Made by a program: the position numbers and the translations under genes. Positions 26,709 to 36,024 of a stretch of DNA of 64,000 nt are shown here, piece after piece (positions within the stretch are counted from its first letter, which is position 1; every line of letters starts with the position of its first letter). The notes under the pieces are model-generated. The model was not told the origin of the DNA. It saw only the letters and a program-made list of their open reading frames with translations, and searched no databases. This stretch comes from an uncultured Mucilaginibacter sp. (lineage in GTDB: Bacteria > Bacteroidota > Bacteroidia > Sphingobacteriales > Sphingobacteriaceae). The stretch lies in assembly GCA_903891475.1 (NCBI GenBank), contig CAITEP010000036.1, positions 1 through 64,000 of the forward strand, in the 5' to 3' direction.

Positions 26709-27401
26709 TTATTTGTTGGTAATAATTGCGGTATTAAATGTAGCCGAATCGGTTCGATTTGAATAGCCAAATGAATATACAGTATAAAGCTTACCATCTT
26801 GTACTGTAACAATAGGCAACTCCTTAATAATATTTGTTGAACCTGTTTCATTAATTTTCAGGTCGTAATTACCTGCAGGAACCTCAATGTAATCCCTATA
26901 TGTTGAATAAACCACATTACTAAAAATGGTGGTTCCGTTTATAGAAACATCTAAACCACCACTTTCGGTTGGTGAAGCGTTTAAAAACCTGAGTTTTCCT
27001 GTTCCTACTTTGGAGGTAGTTGCCGTATCAACGGTAAGAATTTGTTGCAAAGTGTTACTAGCTACATTCCCAATTATAAATAATGAATACTTGGTGCCAG
27101 TTTTTAAAATATCATGCCGTGAAAAAAGGGGTGATAAGGAGCCAACTGCTGAACGAATTTGGTAAGGAGTATCAGTTGAGGGTACATAAAAGTACCCTTG
27201 ATTAACATTAAAAACTATTGGTGATTTGTTAACTTGTAAATAATCAATAAATAAATTAACAGAACCTAAATCAGGGCTCAGGTTTAAAATTTGATATTGA
27301 ATATTTAATCCAGCTTTGCTTGCGGTAGTTTTACCACAGGCGTAAACCAGCGGAATAATAATTATCATTAATATTTTGAATCGGCTATTTTTAAAATACA
27401 T
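26709..27401 (-). CDS. DUF4397 lipoprotein (second of a pair)
   Basis: The 230-residue protein has a lipoprotein signal (LVYACGK near residue 22) and a DUF4397 beta-sandwich: YQILNLSPDLGSVNLFIDY, then RFLNASPTESGGLDVSINGT and YIEVPAGNYDLKINETGS. These are typical cell-surface or periplasmic domains of Bacteroidota with unknown ligand. Its neighbour 11 bp upstream is a paralogue, so tandem duplication is likely. Confidence 0.85.
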   Translation of the reverse strand: MYFKNSRFKILMIIIIPLVYACGKTTASKAGLNIQYQILNLSPDLGSVNLFIDYLQVNKSPIVFNVNQGYFYVPSTDTPYQIRSAVGSLSPLFSRHDILKTGTKYSLFIIGNVASNTLQQILTVDTATTSKVGTGKLRFLNASPTESGGLDVSINGTTIFSNVVYSTYRDYIEVPAGNYDLKINETGSTNIIKELPIVTVQDGKLYTVYSFGYSNRTDSATFNTAIITNK

Positions 27402-27412
27402 GTTAACCTGAA

Positions 27413-28123
27413 TTACTTATTAACCATTGCCCCTAAAGTAAACACAGCACTGCCAGAACCATTTAACAAACCTTTGGTAAATATGGTATTAACCGAGTTT
27501 GGCTGAATATTTAATGTTGTATCAATTTTAGGAGTTGGATTATTTGCCACATAAACCTTCAACTCATTTAATCCGCTTGAAATTGCGGAAAATGACGTTG
27601 TTTTAGTAAAAGCAATGTTATTAAAACTAATTGTATTTGCCGAATTAGCTATCCCTATTGAAGCTGTAATGGCTCCGGCATCAGGTGATGCATTTGTAAA
27701 GCGGATGGTTGCTACATTAGTGCCTGTATTAGTTACCAAGGTATCATTTAGTAGTGTAAAGTTTTGTGTTGATGATTCTCCGTAAATATATAATGAATTA
27801 CTTACAGTAACGCTTGCATTCGAATTATATTTCAATGTTAATACTTTGCTAAACAATACGTTAGCAGTACCATATTTCTTAAATTGATAATTTGCCATAC
27901 CTGCAGGAACACTTTGATTTATAAGTACCCCTGTTGGAAATAGGGCTGAAGTATTATTTTGCCTGGTGCCATTTAAATAATAATTTAAGGTATCGGCTGA
28001 GGCATTTATTATGGTAAGCGAAGTAGCTTGTGTTACAGGGATTACATTATCATTGTTTTTGCAAGATATTGCAGCGATACATAAAATAATAAGAGGCAAT
28101 AGATTCCTGCAATTCAATTTCAT
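27413..28123 (-). CDS. DUF4397 lipoprotein (first of a pair)
   Basis: The 236-residue precursor has a lipobox near CIAAISCKN. DUF4397 features are LTIINASADTLNYYLNGTRQN, RFTNASPDAGAITASIG and GLNELKVYVANNPTPKID. The ATG at 28123 begins the signal peptide directly; a longer frame upstream would add an unlikely leader. It precedes the paralogous gene by 11 bp. Confidence 0.85.
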   Translation of the reverse strand: MKLNCRNLLPLIILCIAAISCKNNDNVIPVTQATSLTIINASADTLNYYLNGTRQNNTSALFPTGVLINQSVPAGMANYQFKKYGTANVLFSKVLTLKYNSNASVTVSNSLYIYGESSTQNFTLLNDTLVTNTGTNVATIRFTNASPDAGAITASIGIANSANTISFNNIAFTKTTSFSAISSGLNELKVYVANNPTPKIDTTLNIQPNSVNTIFTKGLLNGSGSAVFTLGAMVNK

Positions 28124-28242
28124 AAAATAAACAATGCTACTATAACTGCAAAATTCCTTATTTGTTATCTGCACTAAAGGATGGATAATTTTTTTTATCA
28201 TCTACCTAATAATTTGTGGATAAACTACATCCCCTTTAATGT

Positions 28243-29367
28243 TTAAGCGTAGCTATTTAACATAACTGGCATCACCAGCATCAATACATCCTCGTTTTTA
28301 TCACCCCCTTGTGGCAATAATAATCCGGCACGATTTGGGGTCGACATTTCAAGTACAACTTCTTCGCAACTTAGGTTTTTTAGCATCTCAATTAAAAAAC
28401 GCGCGTTGAAACCTATCTCAATATCATCACCATCATAAGCGCACAGTAAACGCTCGTGGGCCTCATTGGCAAAATCAATATCTTCTGAAGATATGTTTAA
28501 TTCATTTCCGCTTATTTTAAGCCTAACCTGGTGGGTTGTTTTATTGGCATATATGGCTACCCTGCTCAATGAACCTAAAAACGATAACCTATCAATAGTT
28601 AACTTATTAGGGTTATTTAATGGTATTACCGCTTCGTAATCGGGGTAACGTTCGTCAATTAACCTACAAACAAGGTTAATATTCCCAAACTTAAAAAACG
28701 CGCTGGTACTGTTGTATTCAACCGCCACATTGATATCTTCTGATGGTAGCGAGGATTTTAATAATGTCAAAGCTTTCTTAGGAAGAATGAAGGAGGAGGT
28801 ACTTTCGGCTTTAGCGTCTTTACGGCGATAACGTACCAGTTTATGCGCGTCGGTAGCAACAAATGTAAGGTACGAGGTTGATAACTGACAGTAAACACCC
28901 GTCATAGCCGGACGAAGCTCATCATTACTTACCGCAAAAATTGTTTTATTAATTGCCTCGGCTAAAACGGATGCCGGCAAGTTTACGGATGAAGCATTTT
29001 CAACTACCGGAATTTTTGGGAAGTCTTCTCCGTTTTCGCCGTTCAGTTTATATTTTCCATCTCCCGCATTAATTTCAATAGCGAATGTTTTTTCATCAAC
29101 CGAAAAAGTTATTGGTTGCTCTGGTAATGATTTTAAAGTCTCTAATAATATCCTTGAAGGGATGGCTATACGCCCGTTTTCTTTTGCTTCAACAGTTAAG
29201 GAGGTAGTCATGCTGGTTTGCAAATCGGTGGCCGAAATAGTAAGGTTACCATCTTTTATCTCGAATAAAAAATTCTCTAAAATAGGTAATACGGTGCTGC
29301 TACTCAAAGCGCCACTAACCGACTGCAATTGCTTTAATAAAATAGAAGTTGAAACTATGAATCTCAT
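28243..29367 (-). CDS. dnaN: DNA polymerase III beta sliding clamp
   Basis: The 374-residue clamp that tethers the replicative polymerase to DNA starts MRFIVSTSILLKQLQSVSGAL. It contains the three-domain clamp signatures LENFLFEIKDGNLTISATDL, ATDAHKLVRYRRKDA and the C-terminal LLLPQGGDKNEDVLMLVMPV. No dnaA is nearby, so this is not the classical dnaA-dnaN origin arrangement; that is common in Bacteroidota. The gene lies 32 bp downstream of the gldFG stop, and a -7 box (29386-29393) sits in that gap. Confidence 0.96.
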   Translation of the reverse strand: MRFIVSTSILLKQLQSVSGALSSSTVLPILENFLFEIKDGNLTISATDLQTSMTTSLTVEAKENGRIAIPSRILLETLKSLPEQPITFSVDEKTFAIEINAGDGKYKLNGENGEDFPKIPVVENASSVNLPASVLAEAINKTIFAVSNDELRPAMTGVYCQLSTSYLTFVATDAHKLVRYRRKDAKAESTSSFILPKKALTLLKSSLPSEDINVAVEYNSTSAFFKFGNINLVCRLIDERYPDYEAVIPLNNPNKLTIDRLSFLGSLSRVAIYANKTTHQVRLKISGNELNISSEDIDFANEAHERLLCAYDGDDIEIGFNARFLIEMLKNLSCEEVVLEMSTPNRAGLLLPQGGDKNEDVLMLVMPVMLNSYA

Positions 29368-29385
29368 ATTATTTGTTTAATAAAT

Positions 29386-29393
29386 CAAAAGTA
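29386..29393 (-). promoter_or_regulatory. -7 box of the dnaN promoter
   Basis: On the minus strand TACTTTTG matches TAnnTTTG, 18 bp before the dnaN ATG. It lies in the short gap after gldFG, so dnaN can be transcribed independently of the gliding genes. Confidence 0.5.
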
Positions 29394-29399
29394 AAAAAA

Positions 29400-31805
29400 T
29401 TAACGCGCATACTTTCTTCTGCGCACGTAATGTTGAAAAATAGCAAATATAAATAATAAAGCCAATGGCACCAGGTTATTAAATAGTTGCCAATACAATT
29501 TTTCGGTGCGAATTTGTGCTCTGTTTAATAATCTTAGCTTTATTTCTTTGGTACGCAAGGCTATTAATCCGGAGTCATCCGTCATATAATCGGCAATGTT
29601 TAATAAAAAGTTTTTATTTCCATAATTACGTTGTACATGATGATCGTACCCTAATGGATAAGGTGAGCCATCTTTCGATAGCTGATTTTTTAAAACATCG
29701 CCATCACTAATTACCAGCATTTTAGTTGCCAAGCTTTGTGGTATTACCTCTACTTTTTCATTCAACCCTACCGGATTTGGTCTGTTTAAAAAATCGGAAG
29801 TGAATTTCCCTTCTAAAAGCACCGCAACATTTTTAGGGGTATTCCTGAATTCTTTTGGATCTGGTTCTTGTTCAACAGCCTGTAAGGAAATAATATGAGG
29901 CACATTCAGCTTTTTGTTAAATGGTGAGGATTTCAAAATAATTGTTTTTGTAACGCCCTTAACACCAATGGTATCAATAGTACTAGAAAATTCGCTCCTA
30001 ATGGCATCCAGATTTTTAACCAATGGGTGTTTTGACGATGGAATAAAAAGTGGGTAATAAAGCCATGGTACCAATTGTATTTGTGCTTGTCCGCCAACAC
30101 TCCCAGTAGTTAAGGGAATAGGTGAACAACTCATATCGGCCAATAAATCATAATTAATGCGCACACCATAGGTAAAAAGCTGATCGTCAATATCCAATTG
30201 CTTGGCAAAAGCCATTTCTTCATCTTGGTTCCTTCTCATGCTATCCAACTCGGCATTTACTTGGTCAATGGCCCAAACAACCCTTCCTCCACGCATAACA
30301 AATTGGTCGATCTTAAACTTTTCCAATTCGCTAAATTTCGAATCGGGCTTAGGGATAATAATCAATTTAAATTTCATCAAACTATCAAAAGGTATGGCAT
30401 TCAGGTTCACCCTTCCAACGGTATACCCATCTGCTAAAGATTTCATGGCATCCTCCAATTGCAGGTTACTCAACTCATGGTGTCCTTCGGTAAAACCTAT
30501 AATAGGTTTGCCACCAGTACTAATTTTTTTGATGGCTGATGAAAAGGCATACTCAAGGTTTTCTATCGAATTGTTCAAAACTTCATCTTCACTTGAGCCA
30601 ATACGGGTTTGTAATAAGTTTACGGCTATTTGTTTATTATTTGCTGACAGCAGTGCCGCCGGAACAATCAACTTTTGGGTTACGCCATCATCAGTTTTTA
30701 CACTTAAGTTGTTTGGCGTTATCCCTTTTTCTTCCAAGTTTTGAATGGCTGTTTGCTGGTCTTCTTGACTTAGCCCCTTTAAAGGATCAATAAATTTAAA
30801 CTTAAGGTTGCCATGACTATAGGCTTGTAAATCGCTCAGCATATCGCGAGTTGCACGTTGCAATCTCTTCATACCACCGGGAAAATTTTCGCCCTGCAAA
30901 TAAACAGCCACCCTAACTGGAGATTTCAGGTTACCCATTATTTCGCGGCTGATAACCGATATGGTAAAACGTTTTTCCTTAGTAAAATCAAAACGGGTAA
31001 AGGTAAAACCCGATATTATGCTTAAGCCTAATAATACACCTAACGTGGAGTAAAAAAATTTAGCATCCACACCAACCAAACTTTTTTGACGTTGCCTGAT
31101 AAGGATGAATAAGGTTAAACTTAAAAATAAACCCGCGATGATGATAAAATAAACCAAATCGCGCGTATCCAATACACCGCGACTAACAGATTGGTAATGG
31201 TTAGTAATACCAAAGTTTTCTAAATCAAAGCTTTGCAGGCTTAATAACTGACTAAGTGAATCAAATCCTGAATAAAAAAAGAAACAAAGAAAAACGGCGA
31301 TTGTAAAAGCTATGATTTGATTTTTACTAATTGACGAAGCGAATATACCTATGGCACAAAAGCAGCCTCCAAGTAAAAACAAACCAATATAGGAGCCTAT
31401 TACACCCCCCGTATCAATATTGCCTTGTGGGCTTCCTAAGCTATATACAGAATAATAATAAACCACTGTTGGCACTAAGGCAAAAAATACAATCACCACT
31501 GAAGCCAAATATTTACCAACTACAATTTGCCAATCGGTTAGTGGGCGGGTTAATAGCAATTCAAAAGTTCCTTCTTTACGTTCTTCGGCTAGCGAACGCA
31601 TGGTAATGGCAGGCACCAAAAACATAAAAAGGAATGGCGCTGTAGTAAAAAGGCTCTCCATGCTGGCAAAGCCATAATTCAATATACTTGAATCGGGGAA
31701 CACCCACAAAAACAAACCTAAAACCAGTAAAAATACGCCTATGGTAATATAGGCAACTAATGAGCTTAAATAGGATACTATTTCTTTTTTTAAAATACTT
31801 AGCAC
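29400..31805 (-). CDS. gldFG: fused GldF-GldG, gliding/type IX-associated ABC permease and substrate-binding-like protein
   Basis: The 801-residue protein combines two parts. Residues 1-240 are an ABC-2 type permease with six membrane helices and the motif RSLAEERKEGTFELLLTRPLTDWQIVVGKYLAS, matching GldF. The rest matches GldG: a membrane helix, then a large periplasmic region with KRFTISVISREIMGNL, VRVAVYLQGENFPGGMKRL and KPIIGFTEGHHEL, and a final helix before a basic tail. In Flavobacterium johnsoniae GldF and GldG are separate proteins. GldA, encoded 148 bp upstream on the same strand, would supply the ATPase. The complex is linked to gliding motility. Confidence 0.9.
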   Translation of the reverse strand: MLSILKKEIVSYLSSLVAYITIGVFLLVLGLFLWVFPDSSILNYGFASMESLFTTAPFLFMFLVPAITMRSLAEERKEGTFELLLTRPLTDWQIVVGKYLASVVIVFFALVPTVVYYYSVYSLGSPQGNIDTGGVIGSYIGLFLLGGCFCAIGIFASSISKNQIIAFTIAVFLCFFFYSGFDSLSQLLSLQSFDLENFGITNHYQSVSRGVLDTRDLVYFIIIAGLFLSLTLFILIRQRQKSLVGVDAKFFYSTLGVLLGLSIISGFTFTRFDFTKEKRFTISVISREIMGNLKSPVRVAVYLQGENFPGGMKRLQRATRDMLSDLQAYSHGNLKFKFIDPLKGLSQEDQQTAIQNLEEKGITPNNLSVKTDDGVTQKLIVPAALLSANNKQIAVNLLQTRIGSSEDEVLNNSIENLEYAFSSAIKKISTGGKPIIGFTEGHHELSNLQLEDAMKSLADGYTVGRVNLNAIPFDSLMKFKLIIIPKPDSKFSELEKFKIDQFVMRGGRVVWAIDQVNAELDSMRRNQDEEMAFAKQLDIDDQLFTYGVRINYDLLADMSCSPIPLTTGSVGGQAQIQLVPWLYYPLFIPSSKHPLVKNLDAIRSEFSSTIDTIGVKGVTKTIILKSSPFNKKLNVPHIISLQAVEQEPDPKEFRNTPKNVAVLLEGKFTSDFLNRPNPVGLNEKVEVIPQSLATKMLVISDGDVLKNQLSKDGSPYPLGYDHHVQRNYGNKNFLLNIADYMTDDSGLIALRTKEIKLRLLNRAQIRTEKLYWQLFNNLVPLALLFIFAIFQHYVRRRKYAR

Positions 31806-31953
31806 GGGCAGGTTTTATAACAAACGTGAAAATTAATAAATGTAATATAGTACAAAAGGCAAAGTTAATTATTTGGCTTAAACCTTATTTATTGTATAAG
31901 CGTTGTAAATATTATTTTTTAGAAGGTTTTTTAATTAGTTAGCCAAACACAAA

Positions 31954-32658
31954 TTAGTTGGTCAATTTGATAAATATATTTTCGAGACTTGCCCCGTTAT
32001 TCTTCTCTTTTAGTCCTATAAAGGTATCGTTAGCTACAATTTTACCTTTATTGATAATAATCACCTGATCGCAAACTGCTTCAACCTCTTGCATGATATG
32101 GGTTGATAATACCACCGTTTTTGATTTTCCTAAATCAAGTATTAACTGTCTGATGCCAATTAGCTGGTTAGGATCAAGACCAGACGTAGGTTCATCTAAA
32201 ATCAAAACTTCCGGGTTATGCAATATGGCTTGCGCTATGCCAACCCTTTGGCGATAACCCTTTGATAGCTGACCAATTTTTTTTCGCTGTTCAGGACCTA
32301 AGCCTGTTTGCTCTATAATATCGGCTATACGACTTTGAGGGTTTTTCATTTGGTGAATATCCGCTATAAAGGCCAATGATTCCTTTACATACATATCCAA
32401 ATATAGTGGGTTACTTTCGGGCAAGTAGCCAATTTTACGTTTTACTTCCAAAGGGTGTTTTTCAATATCAAAGCCACATACTGTTGCTTTTCCGGATGTT
32501 TGCGGGATAAAGCAAGTAAGTATTTTCATGGTGGTTGATTTACCTGCGCCATTAGGGCCTAAAAAGCCCAATACTCCCGGAGCCGCGCTAAAACTAATAT
32601 GATCAACAGCTTGTTGCTGCCCGTAAACCTTGGTAAGTGATTCAACTTGAATGCTCAT
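31954..32658 (-). CDS. gldA: GldA, ABC transporter ATP-binding subunit
   Basis: This 234-residue ATPase has Walker A GPNGAGKST at 34-42, Q-loop region GYLPESNPLY, signature LSKGYRQRVGIA and Walker B VLILDEPTSGLDP. Proximity to gldFG on the same strand and similarity support GldA. It is shorter than my recollection of the Flavobacterium protein (about 300 residues), lacking a C-terminal extension. A TACCTTTG box ends 4 nt before the ATG, suggesting a leaderless message. Confidence 0.9.
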   Translation of the reverse strand: MSIQVESLTKVYGQQQAVDHISFSAAPGVLGFLGPNGAGKSTTMKILTCFIPQTSGKATVCGFDIEKHPLEVKRKIGYLPESNPLYLDMYVKESLAFIADIHQMKNPQSRIADIIEQTGLGPEQRKKIGQLSKGYRQRVGIAQAILHNPEVLILDEPTSGLDPNQLIGIRQLILDLGKSKTVVLSTHIMQEVEAVCDQVIIINKGKIVANDTFIGLKEKNNGASLENIFIKLTN

Positions 32659-32662
32659 GCCG

Positions 32663-32670
32663 CAAAGGTA
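32663..32670 (-). promoter_or_regulatory. -7 box abutting the gldA start codon
   Basis: On the minus strand TACCTTTG ends 4 nt before the gldA ATG. It is the same octamer and spacing as in front of engB. Confidence 0.45.
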
Positions 32671-32837
32671 AGTTTTAGATATGATATTTGTAAAATTTGT
32701 AACATTCAGGGTTTAAACGCAATGAAAAACAGATTGTTGTACCTAACTCACTTATCCTTGAAATTTTAGAAATAATTTTTTAATGTAAAATTTGTCAATT
32801 TGTCAGGCTTAGATGGTGGCAAGCAATTTGATTAGTA

Positions 32838-32845
32838 TATATTTG
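32838..32845 (+). promoter_or_regulatory. -7 box of the trxA promoter
   Basis: TATATTTG matches TAnnTTTG and lies 26 bp before the trxA ATG. No TTTG is at the ideal -33 distance. Confidence 0.5.
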
Positions 32846-32871
32846 TATTACAAAATTTAAAAATTAAAATT

Positions 32872-33192
32872 ATGGCTTTAGAAATAACTGATGCAAACTT
32901 TGAAGAACTAGTCCTAAAATCGACCAAACCAGTTCTTGTTGATTTTTGGGCAGAATGGTGCGGCCCTTGTAGAATGGTTGGCCCAGTAGTAGAAGAAATT
33001 GCTAAAGAATATGATGGTAAGGCTGTTGTTGGCAAAGTAAATGTTGATAACAACCCAGGTATATCCATGAAGTTTGGTATCCGTAACATACCAGCTTTGC
33101 TATTTTTTAAAAATGGCGAAATTGTTGATAAACAAATTGGCGCGGTTCCAAAATCTGTTTTGGTTGGTAAATTGAACGGTCAATTAGCATAA
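32872..33192 (+). CDS. trxA: thioredoxin
   Basis: The 106-residue disulfide reductase has the active site WAEWCGPC, with C30 and C33, the cis-Pro in RNIPALLFFKNG and the usual beta-alpha fold. It is cytosolic with no signal. A 19-bp perfect hairpin terminator follows its stop, so it is monocistronic. Confidence 0.95.
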   Translation: MALEITDANFEELVLKSTKPVLVDFWAEWCGPCRMVGPVVEEIAKEYDGKAVVGKVNVDNNPGISMKFGIRNIPALLFFKNGEIVDKQIGAVPKSVLVGKLNGQLA

Positions 33193-33207
33193 CTCTCCCT
33201 TTCATAT

Positions 33208-33256
33208 AAATGGTTTCATTTTTGTATTTTTACAAAAATGAAACCATTTGTTTTTT
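33208..33256 (+). terminator. trxA terminator
   Basis: A perfect 19-bp stem with a TTTT loop (33208-33226 paired with 33231-33249) is followed by GTTTTTT. It separates trxA from the DUF58 gene, whose ATG comes 23 bp after the hairpin. Confidence 0.88.
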
Positions 33257-33272
33257 GGTATAAAACTACCAC

Positions 33273-34193
33273 ATGCCGCAATTAAAGGACGAACCTCAAA
33301 TACGAAACCTAGCCAATCTGGAGCTGTTGGCGCGTCAGGTGGTTGAAGGTTTCATAACCGGCTTGCACCAAAGTCCGTTTCATGGTTTTTCGGTCGAGTT
33401 TGCAGAGCATCGCTTATATAACAATGGCGAATCGGTTAAAAACATTGATTGGAAATTACTGGCCCGTACCGATAAGCTTTTTGTGAAGCAATTTGAAGAA
33501 GAAACCAACTTGCGTTGTTATTTATTGCTGGATACCTCGTCCAGCATGAATTTTCCGGCAACGGGTTTTAATAAATTGCAATTCTCCATTTACGCTACTG
33601 CATCGCTCATGTATCTGTTTAAAAAACAGCGGGATGCCTTCGGACTTTGTTTGTTTTCGGATAAAATTGACTGGATGAGTCAGGTAAAATCAACTACGGC
33701 GCATATGTTTCACCTGTATGCCGAACTTGAAAACGCTTATAATCAACCCAGACAAAAAACGAAAACCTCAATAACACAAGTATTGCATCAGGTAGCGGGG
33801 CAAATTCATCAACGCTCCTTGGTTATATTGTTCAGCGATATGCTTGATCAAAACCTGAATCCTGAAAAACTTCAGTTATTATTTTCGGCGTTGCAGCATT
33901 TAAAGTTCAACAAACACGAAATTGTTATTTTCAACATCAACGATAAAAACAAGGAGATTGATTTTAACTTTGATAATCGCCCGTACCAGTTTATTGATAT
34001 TGAAAGTGGCGAACAAATAAAGGTTCATCCCAATAAAATAAAATCGGCCTACAAATCGCTATTATCAAGGTACCATCATGAGTTGGAGCTTAAATGCGCC
34101 CAGTATCAAATTGATTTAATTGATGTTGATATTGCCGATGGGTATAACGAGGTACTAAAATCGTACCTACTGAAAAGGAATAAAATGATATAG
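33273..34193 (+). CDS. DUF58 family protein (MoxR-associated von Willebrand-like)
   Basis: This 306-residue cytosolic protein has the DUF58 signature GESVKNIDWKLLARTDKLFVKQFEEE followed by a von Willebrand A-like domain with the MIDAS start LLLDTSSSMNF and a later SDMLDQNLNP. DUF58 proteins are partners of MoxR AAA ATPases in membrane-protein or complex assembly. No MoxR gene lies in the immediate neighbourhood. It converges on the aminotransferase gene. Confidence 0.9.
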   Translation: MPQLKDEPQIRNLANLELLARQVVEGFITGLHQSPFHGFSVEFAEHRLYNNGESVKNIDWKLLARTDKLFVKQFEEETNLRCYLLLDTSSSMNFPATGFNKLQFSIYATASLMYLFKKQRDAFGLCLFSDKIDWMSQVKSTTAHMFHLYAELENAYNQPRQKTKTSITQVLHQVAGQIHQRSLVILFSDMLDQNLNPEKLQLLFSALQHLKFNKHEIVIFNINDKNKEIDFNFDNRPYQFIDIESGEQIKVHPNKIKSAYKSLLSRYHHELELKCAQYQIDLIDVDIADGYNEVLKSYLLKRNKMI

Positions 34194-34208
34194 ATTGGGG
34201 TAGATGGA

Positions 34209-35402
34209 TTATCCTTTTACAACGTAATCTATAGCATTCAAGATCACTTCGCAAGCCTTATCAATTTCATGATGAGTTATAATTAGTGGAGGTGCTATTC
34301 GCATAGCATTGCTACAATGTAAAAACCAATCAGTTATCACTCCATTTTCGATACAACGATCAATTATTTTCTTATTCAAATCAAAACTTTCAAACTCCAC
34401 TGCCAACATTAAGCCCTTACCTCGTATTTGTCTGATAGCGGGGTGTACCAGATTTTTTCTAATCAAAGCTTCCTGTTGGCTCACCTGATCAATCAGGTTT
34501 TCGCTTAATAATACCTCCAAGGCGGCAAGACCAGCCGCTGAACATACCGGATGCCCCCCAAAGGTGGTAATATGCCCAAGTATTGGGTTTTCTTTTAAGG
34601 CCGACATGATTTGGACTGAGGAGATAAACGCGCCTATTGGCATACCACCTCCCAATGCCTTCGCCAGCAATAAAATATCGGGGACAATACCAAAATGTTC
34701 AAAGGCGAACAATTTCCCGGTACGGCCAAAAGCCGCCTGAATCTCGTCTAATATTAATAAAGTGCCAGTTTCGGTGCACCTTTGGCGCAAAGCTTGCATA
34801 TAAGGAACGTCTGGCACCCAAATTCCGGCTTCACCTTGTATGGTTTCAACAATAACACAAGCTGTATTCTTGGTAATTGCGCTTAGTTGACCAATTTTAT
34901 TAAAATCAAAAAAGGTAATTCCGGGTAATAATGGTCGGTAAGGCTGTTTAAAATACTCATTGCCCATTACGCTTAAGGCGCCATGCGTACTGCCGTGGTA
35001 CGAATGATTAAAAGCAACTACTTCTGCCCTGCCCGTAAATCGCTTGGCTAATTTTAAAGCACCTTCTACTGCTTCGCTACCCGAGTTGGTAAAATAAACA
35101 GAATTTAAACTGGCAGGTAATATCGAAACTAATTTTTCGGCAAAGCGAACTTGTGGAGCTTGTATATATTCGCCATACACCATGAGGTGCATGTATTTGT
35201 CTACCTGATTTTTTATCGCCTCAATAACTTTTGGATGGCTATGCCCTAGGTTGCTAACCCCAATGCCCGAAATCAGATCAATATAGGCCTTGCCTTCGTT
35301 ATTGTACATATACACCCCTTCCGCACGTTCAAATTCAAGCAGCAACGGAAAATCGGTAGTTTGGGCGTTATTGTTCAGAAATAGCTGGCGGAGCGTTAAC
35401 AT
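34209..35402 (-). CDS. class III pyridoxal-phosphate aminotransferase
   Basis: This 397-residue aminotransferase has the PLP-binding lysine K248 in LLAKALGGGMPIGAF, the aspartate in LLILDEIQAAFGRTG, and the N-terminal FERAEGVYMYNNEGKAYIDLISG. Overall it fits the acetylornithine/ornithine/4-aminobutyrate aminotransferase group. No arginine-pathway genes are adjacent, so the substrate is left open. Confidence 0.9.
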   Translation of the reverse strand: MLTLRQLFLNNNAQTTDFPLLLEFERAEGVYMYNNEGKAYIDLISGIGVSNLGHSHPKVIEAIKNQVDKYMHLMVYGEYIQAPQVRFAEKLVSILPASLNSVYFTNSGSEAVEGALKLAKRFTGRAEVVAFNHSYHGSTHGALSVMGNEYFKQPYRPLLPGITFFDFNKIGQLSAITKNTACVIVETIQGEAGIWVPDVPYMQALRQRCTETGTLLILDEIQAAFGRTGKLFAFEHFGIVPDILLLAKALGGGMPIGAFISSVQIMSALKENPILGHITTFGGHPVCSAAGLAALEVLLSENLIDQVSQQEALIRKNLVHPAIRQIRGKGLMLAVEFESFDLNKKIIDRCIENGVITDWFLHCSNAMRIAPPLIITHHEIDKACEVILNAIDYVVKG

Positions 35403-35502
35403 GCTACAAAGTAAGGGAAAAGTACTTGATTTTAAATCAAGCTATGCGCCAATGAGTGTAAATATGACCAAATTCAGGTTGTTAAAAGGAAACCGTGTAA
35501 AT

Positions 35503-36015
35503 TTAATCACCCGAACGAATGCTACGTTCAGTAAGTTGCTTTAAAACTTCTTTATTAAAATCACCTTCGCTCTTATAAATCTCAGCTACTTTTTCAGGAG
35601 GTAATATTTTTAAAAATTCATCTTTATAATGTTTCCTTATAGTGACCAGCTGTTCTTCGAATGCTAATTGATTATCGAGGTTTTGTGTGCCACTTGTAGA
35701 AGTAATCGAGGTGTTTAACCTTATCATTGTCCTAACCTTCATTATTTCTTCTTGATATTGACGGTATAATGGGGTAAATGCTTTTGATTGCTCTTCAGTA
35801 AGATTTAATTTATTACTAATGAACTTTTCTTTTAAAAGTAATATTTTAGTACCCGGACCATTTTGTTTTGAATTATCTATTCTATTTGTTTGCGCTTCAA
35901 TCCTGTTTAATGCTTTCGGTTCATTTATTGTTTTTGGCAATTTCTGGCTAAAGACCTGTTGACCAAAAGCTATAAAAAGTATCTCTAAAAATAATATTTT
36001 TACTAACTTGTTCAT
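35503..36015 (-). CDS. Spy/LTxxQ-like periplasmic protein, third gene of ECF operon
   Basis: The 170-residue precursor has a signal peptide ending near QQVFSQ and a helical body with LNLTEEQSKAFTPLYRQYQEEI, similar to the LTxxQ repeats of Spy/CpxP envelope-stress chaperones. In Bacteroidota such proteins are often labelled as sensors for ECF sigma factors. It lies 9 bp downstream of the repeat-containing anti-sigma candidate, which lies 50 bp downstream of the sigma gene, so it is probably the third gene of that operon. Confidence 0.75.
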   Translation of the reverse strand: MNKLVKILFLEILFIAFGQQVFSQKLPKTINEPKALNRIEAQTNRIDNSKQNGPGTKILLLKEKFISNKLNLTEEQSKAFTPLYRQYQEEIMKVRTMIRLNTSITSTSGTQNLDNQLAFEEQLVTIRKHYKDEFLKILPPEKVAEIYKSEGDFNKEVLKQLTERSIRSGD

Positions 36016-36024
36016 TACACTATT

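Noticed and set aside
26740..26770. tRNA-like GGTTCGATT stretch
   Set aside because: It lies inside a DUF4397 coding sequence and no cloverleaf could be formed around it.
28243..29367. Replication origin next to dnaN
   Set aside because: No dnaA gene, no cluster of DnaA boxes was seen, and flanking genes are unrelated lipoproteins and gliding genes.
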